A stretch of DNA of 42,518 nucleotides. It comes from Saccoglossus kowalevskii. Lineage: Eukaryota; Hemichordata; Enteropneusta; Harrimaniidae. The translations under genes were made by a program, and so were the position numbers. The DNA is taken from NCBI RefSeq assembly GCF_000003605.2, contig NW_003150755.1, forward strand, positions 417,245 through 459,762, read 5' to 3'. A model generated the notes under the pieces. It did no database searches. It worked only from the letters and a program-made list of their open reading frames with translations, and was not told the origin of the DNA. Below are positions 20,151 to 32,100 of this stretch, in pieces. Position 1 is the first letter of the stretch. Each line of letters begins with the position of its first letter.

Positions 20151-23100
20151 TTATTGTAGATACATGTCTAACCATGGAATACATATTTTAACTAAAGACC
20201 AAGAGTAATAGAAACCAACAATTAATGTAATGAAGTGCATTATGTGGCTTGATTGGAGTGCGTTGGCATGGTTACCCGTGTTGCATAAATCACCCTCACA
20301 GCACTGCATACAGTCACGTGTTCCTGTGAAGAGAGCATAGTCGTCATGAGAGAAATTCAAAAATATACATAAAGCAATATAGTACATTACTGTCCTGGGT
20401 ACGGCGTTAAAACTGCATCCGGTTGTGGAGTTTTTGTACTTGGGAGAATGAGGTTACTCTTTGCCACAACTACTTCCAGGTCACCTTTGGACAAGGTGTA
20501 GCACCTGTCAGCCTTGGGTGCCAACTTCCCACATAATAAGTTTGGTTGACGTCAGTAAGGGCATACGGTCATAAAAACCTTGCACCAACTCAGCCTCAAA
20601 TGTGAGGTATTACCTGATAAAGGCAACATTTACGTTTTTTTAAATATGTATATATTTGTCCTGGGTAATATTTTAAACTACATCCGGTTGTGGAGTCTAT
20701 GAACTTGGGAGAATGAGGTTACCCTTTTTCACAACTATCTCCAGGTCACCCTTGAGCAAGGTGGAGTACCTGTCAGCCTTCGGGTGCCAACTTCCCACGT
20801 AATAAGTTTGGTTTACGTCAGTAAGAGCGTACGGTCGTAAAATTCCTGCACAAACAGATCCGCATATATATATATATATATTTCAGTTTTCCTTAGTATT
20901 TGGCAGGGGGGATCGTAACCTCTTGTAGTGAGAACCAGTGTGACTGGCCTGCCCACGGGATGTTAAGGTTTTCATAGTAAAAGTTATCAGTCACATCCAT
21001 TAATGTAATTTCGTTTTATTTATCCGTAAATCAAAAATCAAATTACTGTAATCTACAAATCACGTCTCTCTTGTTGACTGATTTACTCAAACGGTAACAT
21101 GACAATGTGTTCCCAGAGCTGAACTCATAACCAGTAGGAGCTTACGCCATCTCGCGATAGTCACACTGACAAGGGTATATATGACTATAGAGGGCGCACG
21201 GCCAACATACTCCAAGGCTCTTCCCTTTAATTAATGTTGTATATTCGCTAATTAGTTTTATTGTGAAAATAATCTGAAAAATTATATTACAACGAGTGTC
21301 TCGACTATCTGATTGATTAAAATCCGATATATGTAAAGGCTCCGTCGTCATCTGCGCACGCACGGGAAATGAGTCCCAAGCGACGATAACAACGCATGCT
21401 AAAATTGCAAAGGCTTATTAGTAAGCGCTTGTTCGTGCATAACGCTAAGACCGTCGGATGCATGCGCAGGTGACGACTCCCCTACTTTAAAATACAACCG
21501 TAAAAGGGGTGTACATTGCCTGGACGTGTGTCGCAATCACATACGACATGTATGAGCGCGGCAGCAACAAATTAAAACACCCGTTACATACCGCTCTCAA
21601 GGTCGACGTAGCCTGTTTTTAATAAGACGCGCTCTAATTGATTGACCAATCCCGTCGGGAAAAGCTGGACGCGATTTCCATAGGTAGTTGAGGCAAGTAC
21701 ATTGACTGTCATACACCAGCGGTCGTATATTAAATGCAACCACAGCCTCTACCTACTACTTATTTTACGTAACGTGAGACAAGTGATACAGGCTACAACC
21801 ATCATTCTGTGAGACTTGCATGAACTGCTCTGCGATCTCCTGCTTTCAGCGGCACCCTCCAGAATAACAACGTTCCTCTGCAAGCAAGACTCCTGTATTT
21901 CTTCGTTGTTGTGTTGTATTTTTCTGTGCTTAGTTTCTTGAAAATACTTTGAGAGATATTAAGGCAAGGAGCTTTAACTCGATATTTTGGTGTATGTGTA
22001 ATTCATTTCCAGTACTATTGTCTTGTCTACCCCATTCTAGCAGTGAAAGAACCCCCTGTCCAGTGTGAGTTCTGTGAGTGGTCTCAATCATTTGCGGGCC
22101 AACACTGTAACACACAGGTCTAACTAAACTAACTCGATTAAAGCTCAGTACCATTTCCCCTTTAATAAAGTACGCACATTTTTGTCTGGTTCAAAGACAA
22201 ATTCTCTATTATTGTTTTAAAATTATTTATTTTAATAAAATATAAATCTGTACAAAATGTATAATTGAACACTGAAACACAATCGTCTATATTTCCTAAC
22301 AAAAAATCATGCACTGCGCATTACGTCACTGTTTATCAAGAAACGAACTATAAACGCATGTATATGTTTTCAATTACATGTAGTACTGTAATATACTTAT
22401 TTACGCTTGGAATATATTTTTGTTTCAGTGAAAATAAATAAATTCCATATAAAACACCAAAGAAGAATTATTCCAAGCTAAAATAAAGTATTGTACAGTA
22501 CAAGGAAAAAACTACACATTGTCAGGAAAACACAAACAAATCTACATCAAAATCAGTATTGCTAATCATATACACAGAAATAAATCGGCGTTTCCTACAC
22601 GGTTGTCTTGGTCCATTGAATGGAGATGTACCATTAGCCAGTTTATTCAAGGAGCGCCGCCGTGACAAACTAACAATAACTAAGAAATCAAGTCCAACAA
22701 ACATGCTTAACGCTTTAAGGCCACACAACGCGAGATCGTTAGTGGTTAGTCTGATCATCAAGTTCATCAACGGTCCAGTGTATTAAACTTATATTCATCC
22801 ATATGATATGTAGCGTCATTTTAAGTCCAGTGGCGTGCTCCGAGTCGGTATTGTTTCGTCCTTCTACACAACGTCACGTAGTGTTCAGTAGCATCTTTGG
22901 CGCTCAGCTCCGGCATTTTCGTCACCGTGTTCTTCTGCTTGACACTCGTAACAATCACAGTTGCCGTCGTCGTCTGAATCGTCCCACTCAACAAACAACA
23001 TCCAATCGCCCCGCGGATGGGTCATCATTCCCTGAGGGTATTCGCGCCACCAACGTCGCCTGCGTCGCGTCTCAAATACGTTGGATAACGGACGGCAATC

Positions 23101-26100
23101 GTCGGAAAGAAAGCAAAACGGGAAAGGTTTATCGTGACTGCAACAGCAGCGGAAGCCATCTCGGCGTCGGCGATGATGACACTCGCGTTCCCTTCCACCA
23201 CCGGGTCCAATAGCACAGAGTCGGCGTTTCCGAGACCGGACCGGTCTCCACTCAACTTTATCACGGAGCATCCACCAGAGGAACAGCAACGCTGGCAAAG
23301 AGATTTTTAAGGCGAACCCTGGCATCGCATCGACTGGTACGTTCACTCCTAAAAATATTATTTTCTCAAAACCAATGGCAATCGTTAAGTGAGAGTACTC
23401 CACTGCCACGAATGACTTCCACCACTCGTAGTTGTCGTATGTACCGCAACATACTGTGACGCTTTACAAATCGCTGTTATATACAGGTAGTCCAGCAAGT
23501 GCTGATGAAAGGCTAAGCCGAAGTTTCCCATTCAACAGTGAGTCACGCTTATGTGAGTCACTGTTCTAAATCGGACTTGATAAGTGCGCCCTCATCGGCC
23601 AAATGTTTAGCCACAGCTAGACGGGTACTTCTCGAGTCCCGTGCCTTTGCCTTACCAACGGATCGAACAATAATATAACGACAGTATGTGCTCAGGGCCT
23701 TTTCGAGTGATTATGGATTGTCCAGTGTGCTTTTCAAACGTGTGTATCGTAGTTTTAGATATGTACCCACAGTACCATGACGAAATACTGTGACCGATTA
23801 GATGATACGATTTCATCCAGGAAATGACGTCAATAAATCGAAATAAAATGATCGCCAAGTATTGTTTAGTTCCCCCTTCGCAATGCGTGCACATTTCTCA
23901 CGACCTCAATAAAACCGAGAATGCGACTTCAAAATTAATATTAATCAATGAAATTTTAGATACTTTGTGAAGTAGTAACTAGTAGTAACTAGATTACCCA
24001 TTGTCATTCATAATTCAAGGTCATGCGCAAAAAACGGGATCTACGACATTTTAGATAAACGTGTTATTATTTTACCCTAACAGTTAAGAATGGAAGCTAT
24101 TAACTAGAAAAAATGGGAAAATGATAAAGGCACTACATTTTTTTATATTTCGCTGATTGAAACAAATAAATAAAATGATAAATGCCAAAGGGTTTCCCGT
24201 ATCCCATAGTGTTTGTGAACTCAACTTTCGCGTCCATTTTGGATTGAAAAATTGGCCGAATCTTTATCTTCAATCATTTTGTTAATCATTAACTGATCAA
24301 AGTTTCAAGAAAGTCTTGTTAAAATGTGTGTTATCCACGACTATAGTGGAATCAAATGTCAGTGAAAATAAATCGTTTTACAATTACACGGTAAAGTGCT
24401 CCAATAAACGATGTGTACAGACTGGTATGTTCCGCGCCTTCTCCCGAATGCATACTTCTCAAAAGACTATGCTTCATTTTTGGTCCGCCGTATTTCTTTT
24501 GTAATAATGACACGATAATTTCAATTTTCATCGAAATTTAAAGGATTTGTTTCTTTATTAGCTGCATAACCTGAATGTGTACCCAATCGAGACTAACGAC
24601 TGAAAAGTATGCACATTTTATGATGCTGTGGCCTAAATGACAAAACCCGTTGAGAAAAAAACACACCTATGCTCGTCTCATGCCGTGTACACACCTTTGT
24701 TACTTAGAGTCGAACAATTTGAGTTCACTTGTTTAACTTCATTCTACACCTATTAATGAGCCAGCTAACCTCCTTCAATGTAACTCACCTGAAGAATCTG
24801 TCTGACATGTGCCCGAACAAAATGACTCATCTGTGCATCCACGTGTAAATTCTATTACTTCGCCCTCAGCGTTTTCTTTTCTGTTAACCTAGAAGATCAT
24901 TAGGAAACAGTACATAAGACGTGTTGCTTCTCTGTAATGACATGCTTCTTTTATTTCACGATGGAACAAAGTATATTCTGAATATGAATTATTAATCTGG
25001 CTGTAGTGCATTTTTACAAAATATTGTCACGAAATTCAAATAATACTCGAATTAATTTCAGCTACCGTTAAAAACATACTAAAATACTCGAAATCCAGCA
25101 TGAGGGGTTACTGTAATGTTCAAAATTCACATGTATGATCATAATTGTTTTCATAAAACCACCTTGAAAATTGACCAACAATGCGTGTTTTGAGTAGTTT
25201 ACAACTGGTATTGCAGAAACGTTCCATCATATCCCAAAACTTTGTTCGGTGACCTGTGCTAAAAATGATAAGTACTACCCATGGTTGTCAAGAAATATTG
25301 TGAAATATTGGATATTATTAGTATACTATATCCATGGAATAATATGCTTATTATAATAAATGGATTGCTATGGAAATAATGCCGCTTTTGGGATTATTTT
25401 GCGTATGTTTTCTTGAAAACATATTCTTTCCCCGCATGCCAGTGTATGATTCATAGATGCCAGTAAAGTGTTTACGGGGAAAGAATATATTAGATAAGTT
25501 TCTTTGGTAAATTCTCGCTATGTTTTAATGGTAGCGAACTACCTTGATGATTTTATATCTCTTTTTTTTTTACATTGATTTATATACAAGTCAGTAATTG
25601 AACAATAACAGCGCCCTCATCGATCGTATACGGCGTAGGCGAGGACGCTGCCAGTTCTCCGGCCCGGGGATTGAGCGAGAAATTCTCCATTTATATCTAT
25701 CAGCCGAGAGCGTAGGGGAACTCATTTTTGACGCCATTGTGTGTGTGGAACTGGATTTTAATCTTAAATGTGAACGTGTCTCAATTATCTATTATATTCG
25801 GTCGGCTCCTCATTGAACACGCCTGACTTGAAAGTAATGTCCATGCTCAATGCTTCAATGCTTTGCTAGTGAAACGTACAGTACATTTCAAAAGCTAAGG
25901 TTTAGAAAGCCATGTCTACCATGCTAAGAAATTAACATAGTTAACTTAATATTATTTTTAAATATATGCACAAAAGACGCAATTCTGTGCAATATACACT
26001 TAGGCACTGGCTAAATCTTTTCTCATTCGTTATTCGTAACATAATGCAAATGCGTTGGGGAATATTTGCATATAATGTTGGCCTGCACAAGATAGACTCA

Positions 26101-29100
26101 CGGGGCTGCGTTTTACCAACTTTCGTAACTGTGCAATTACTGCACGTATATACGCGGCATATAAATCGGCATGTAGTAGCACAACAGTTTGAATTTAGTA
26201 ACTTATACCCACAAGATTGTTTCAAACTTAAACCAAACTAGTGCCATTAAAGACGATTTTTGAAATAAATTTCTTCATTTTGCTGGACAGGAAACTCGCA
26301 ATAAACTCAAAACAAGTCAATTTCTTTTAGTATGTCCCAGTTCGCTACCACGGTAACGTACATTTCAGTAAGCGCACATTTTTTTCATCCACAGAATATT
26401 GCACCCATTAGCCAACAAAATGTATGCCGATATTGTTCTTTAAATTTCAAGTTTTGTGTCGCGTTCGCCATTTATAAATCGAATAACACGTGGTATGCAT
26501 TTGTAAACATTATATATTTGTAGGTTTACTTACATCATCGCAAAAAAACGTCGCACCCAATCGGATTTTTATAACACACATTTAGCATATGTGATAGAAT
26601 GGTGGATAACCAAATTATGACTTGGGACATTAGTCATATTCATAGAGAATAACGTATTTCAACAGCAGATCGGTTTAAGTGTGTGGTAACGAAGTTAATT
26701 ACCCATGAGCACCTGGTGCAATCTATGGGATTAAGCGGTTCCCCTTTAACGTTAGGACTGCGACATTTCTATTAATAAAAAAATGCAATCGTCGATTCGA
26801 TAAAATAAATGTAAATGTATAATTCGTGATTATATCATTTGTTTTTGAAATACTTTTTTTTAGAACAAAGCTTTAACTTATTCCAGCACTGGGACAGTAA
26901 CGTACATGTTAGGGCTATTACGCAACATATGACTAAATAAATGGAATATGAGATTTATGAAACAGTTTTAACGTAGTGTATACACTTTTATAGGATGCAG
27001 CATATATGGAAATTCCCTTCTCAAAGTCAAGACAACTGCCTGGGACAACCCTGATTGTACTTAGGTGTATACTTATTATCAGTTCGATCACGCATATGTT
27101 TTCAAAATATCTATGTGTCAAGACATTTATAATTTCTCTGTTTTGAACCACATTCACCTCAAATCAAGGAACGGGTCCTGTTGCACGTACCTCGATTTTG
27201 TCCCTCTGAGTACCCTCTCTTCGTGAGCTGTCTTCATGGCATGATTGGGGCAAAGTGCAATTCACGACCTCATTACATTAGTTTACCCCTGGGCCAATTT
27301 GCAAACGCTGATAATTCGCCTTCTTTCCTCTCTACGGGAATTTGCAAGTGTTTTATCTAAATTTAACCAGGAAACAAATTGCCCGAACAGATCCATACTG
27401 ACAAAAGTGACATAGACTTTTTAGCTCTCGCTCATTGGTCTGCTATGTACAGCATACCCAAATGGCTATTACTGTTACGTATGTTGTTTATTTAAGTTTA
27501 GAATTTATAAATGGTTAATTGTTGAAGCAGTGATCACGATTAAATTGGTACAACTGGTATATATGTCATATAAACTTTATGTACAATGAAAATAGTCTCC
27601 CATCATTGTAACAAGCTGTGACTATTGTAGCATAAACACTATGTTATAATTGAAGTGCTGGTATCAATAATATTGAAACACAGCTCATGTAATAAAGCTG
27701 GATAACAGTTACTGGCAATATCCAGCGGCGTATTGAACTATACAATGCGTATACATTTTTTTTATTAAAAAAAACTTATATATTGTTAACACAAAAACGC
27801 CGGTGTGCAGATTTGCTGGTTAGAACGTTCATTAAAAGCGAAATGTACACGAAACGCGCCGTTTAGACAAAACTCAATCAGATGCGCCTTTGGAGTGTAG
27901 ATACATTGTTAATGTTTTGGCCACATGTTTTGCAGGGGAGTTGGGAGACACAACTTTCATGACGACAGGGATTGGAGATGCGTAACTACTGGGAGTAGTT
28001 TTAATGTTGCTCTATAGTATATTCAAGGTTGCATTCGGTGGGTTCGAAGTAAACGCGCAGGAGTGTTCGTGTGTGAACACGTTATATTGCCTATGTGTTA
28101 GCATAAGGCAAATTACTAAAACTCACGTATCTATAGAAATAAACCCATTTTTTATTTTTGTTCAAAATGTTGTCCCATACACTGTTTCTATGCCTCGAGT
28201 TTAAACAAATGACACTGATTATGTTTCACTCATTTTCCCCATATTAACTCCGTAATCCACAAATACAGCAATATCACGTTTACCCCCCCAAAAAATAGGT
28301 AACTACTCCAATTTGTTTTCAACTTGTTACTCCAACTTGTATATCAATGTGCAATCTATTCGCAAAATCTAAACAAAAAGACTTTCGTGAAACTGCCAGT
28401 GTATTTAGACAGCTTAAGGTAGAAGCCTACTCATAATTTTTATGAAATTGGTCATAAATCGCACGACAATTTTTATTGGTTAATTATGTAAAATCATGAA
28501 GCCAATGTCCCATAGTACAATGAAATAGCGGCATTATATTGTGTGTTACAGTTAAGCTAAAATTTGAGATATTGCATAATATCTCTGCCATAGGAACCTA
28601 TGGTAAAAGCGTTATAATGGTGCCAAAATGGCCACAATCCATCAATTTGAAAATACAACCACCATTCTCTCGAAAATAAGACTGGTGATCCCCAACATTT
28701 TTTAAAGTTAATATTCTTATATTTCCCCGGAGTACAATTTATTGCAAAATAAATAATTTTCTTAGTATTTTTATTTATGAGTAAGCTATAAATGTTTTTG
28801 TATACTATGCTGACGCGTATATGTTATTATATGCGTAAATTGACTACTATTTGTAGTTTAAACGATGAACGATTATAATGCCAAAACGTTCTCGTGTGAA
28901 GGGGGAGACAGTGATTAATAAAGTTTCTGTTCGATGACTTTGCGGAAACATCCAACAGGTAACAAATGTGTTGNNNNNNNNNNNNNNNNNNNNNNNNNNN
29001 NNNNNNNNNNNNNNNNNNNNNNNTGTGTTGACTATCGGACTATGGGGTGTCAAAAGACGCAATTTAAAGCGGGAGAGTGTCACCTGCGCATGCGCCAGAT

Positions 29101-32100
29101 GGCCATAGCGTGTCATTGTTTACAAACAAGCGTCTACCCATGAGCCTTTGCGTTTTTAGCTGTTGTTATCGTCGCGTGCGCAGATGACGACTCTCCCGTT
29201 TTAAAATAAATCGCAGTTTGGACGTTCATCAAGTTTATGTCGCTTGATGCACCCCAAACATTTGAGTATCTATTTTAGGTTTTGTGCATTGTTTTTTAAA
29301 CCCACAACAGCAAAAAATTGATAAATTAAATTTTTCCATAACACATTTTTCCGACCATATTTATTCCACTGGAAAGATTTTAAACTAAGTAAAATCTACA
29401 CAAAGAATAAATGCACAAAACCCAAATCAAGTGATCTAACAAACATTTCTCTATAATTTATGCGTATCAATCCACGTGTCTATCTGGAATACGTCGTATG
29501 GGGCGCATGTTAATGAAATACTAGTAGTATTACAACATTGAAACTTACGTAACATTTTGGATTCGGAAAAGAAATTATTAATACGCTGTCACATGTCCGT
29601 TTGTTTTTCGGATCGTCCTTGAACTGCAACTGACAATCACCATTATCAATATTATCTATGCAAATGAAACACGTGAGGTTGATGGAGTCCACAATTGGTG
29701 CTGAAAAAAAAACAAAAAACAAAAAAAACGTCTAAATATTCTCAAATAGCACAATGCATCCCGCACGTCCATGAAACTAAGACGCAAATGGGCGCTGGAA
29801 TCTCATTGAAGCGTTAGCGCCACCATATTTGTTTTTACCCCTCAGATAATATTCAATTTACTTCCGTAATCTCGTCCAATCTTGTTATTTGGGACATTGG
29901 ACTTGATTAAAACATTGAGAATTTCCTCATTGTTGTCACATTGTGAGATTGTTGTTATATAATCTAATAGCAATAATAAAAAAATGGCCGTAACCAACTT
30001 TTTTTTTTGAGAAAACCGTATGTTAATACGCAGTTAATAAACCGGGAGGAAAAATAGCAAATTTACCCTTTTTCAAAAAAACAAAAAAATAAACAAGCAA
30101 TTTGTAATTTTGTTTGGAACGCGAGATAATGATGTGATTTTTAGAGAACAACATAATATACAAATAAAAAGTGTGGGTCAACGACATTTGTAACTTCTAT
30201 TCGAGTTCCCATATTTTACGGCTCACTCCCAAAACATGTCAAATCGCTTCGCATTCACTTCAAAGAGTTCGTGACGTAAGAACAGGAAAGACCAAACAAA
30301 TAAACACTACAGGGGAAGACAAAAATAGGTTCAGTGGCTTCAATTTTCGCTCTAAACGAGGTCTTGGTGGTCATTTGATTATAAGGCCATTTCACCACGC
30401 TTGATCTATTAATAATAGCTTGTAAATTGCTTGAGAATACCACAAACTATCACCGATTTACCGAATCCTGAGATCGTAGGTTGAAAATGATAAAACCACT
30501 TAGCAATGCATAATATTTACAGTTGTCAATCAGTGGTCGTATGAATCAGATTTGAAGAACAATAAAGTCGATTTGAAACCAGCGTTAGTCACACAATTAA
30601 AACATATACCGTAGGTAATCATAGGGGGCGTGAATACTCGAAACATTTAGCACGAAAAATACGTCGGGTAAGAGTTTGTTTTACGGCTATTCAATAAACC
30701 CATATCAATCGGTCTCGTAAATAACCAGAACATCACACAAAAATATGCAATCTATTTCTCATTGGCCGCGGTGTTCTGTCGCACTGCCTATTTACTATCG
30801 TTTCCACTACGGAGTTCAAGAACCTAATGCCAATGATACCATGAAAAAAAACCCCACTGGTTCCGCTCTAAATGCGCCCCATTTCCGAATCTCTCTATTA
30901 AAATCACTCACTATGTTCACATTTCCTATAATCGACCTATAAAATCCTTCCTATTCCCATATAATCTGTCTACTTTTTAACAAAAAATGTCTATCAACGA
31001 ACTTTGTATTTCCGCTCTCTCATATTTTCCCCCTTTAAATACTTTCCTTGTTGAGGTCATATTTTTGGTCCCTTTGCATCTTTCCCCAACACTGCATATA
31101 CAAATAAATGCGTTGTTTTAGTTATTGTTCAAAGTAATTAGAGACAATATGGCGGATTCGTTGACGTACTCGGACGGAGAAAAACATTACGCGAAACTAA
31201 AATTGCATATAGACTGTGTTTAAACGTTGCTTCTCATTAGCCAAATGTCACTGTACTTTCGGTTGTGGTACATTTCCATTCCAATATATCAACCACAACG
31301 AATTCGTCTTGGTGCGCATAATCGATGACAACACCTGTAGGGCTTCACACAGTTCCCTGCACACATCTGGCAAAGTCAATCTCCTTCTTTCATGCCGAAT
31401 TTAGCTCAACAATATCAAAAATCGCCCGCGGAAATCGTCAATGCAGTTGATCGATATACTGATACAGAAATGATGTCGGCATATTTAATGCAGGAGAAAC
31501 ACTTTCTAACTATTGCATTACGACAACTCAATAAATACCTCAATTAGATTTTGGTGTGAAGGGAATTTAACATCGAAGTTTGGAACATCTGAAATTGGCT
31601 TCTTGCGTTTATTTATACATGTCACGAAATCGATTGACGATTCCAGTTACAACTGAAGTGTACTCCCAGCGAGACCTGTCTATCATGAAGTAGCTATTGT
31701 AAGACTGTACGTAGTAACGTGATTATAGTACCCGAACATTGCGACCGTAGGCCGTGAATTGAGTATGCATGCGATGGTTAAGCCGAGTGTGTTAGTGCGT
31801 TTCCCCGGCTTTAGGATCGTGCGTGCGTCAAGTTTGCAGTTGTCCGAGTAAAATGATCGGATAATGCACATTTTATTTTCAAGATTGTATGCATCTTATT
31901 AACTATGTGAATTTCTGATGCGATGCCTCGAATCGTGAACTTGCTGTTTTTGTATTAGGATTTAGGTATTTCGTATATATTGATGACGTAACAGCAGATT
32001 GAATAATTGTACTGAATGTGAAGAATCATCGAAAGCAATTTACAACTGTTGAATGACGTCACTACTTGGTTTTACAAATCACAATTTCTAATAGCATTTA

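Larger units (their letters stand above)
20324..24788 (-). other. Third intron of the LU gene
   Basis: A 4465-bp intron. It contains a 0.2-kb direct repeat pair next to its acceptor, one MITE, one copy of the 80-bp dispersed repeat, and a GC-rich open frame at 22885-23325. Its donor is CAG-GTGAGT and its acceptor is TCTTCACAG. Confidence 0.8.
24889..29548 (-). other. Second intron of the LU gene
   Basis: A 4660-bp intron with donor TAC-GTAAGT and acceptor TTCTAG. It holds a 14-bp-stem inverted repeat at 25421-25488, two adjacent hairpins at 28566-28603, the small assembly gap, and a MITE at 29059-29214. Nothing else is recognised. Confidence 0.75.
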
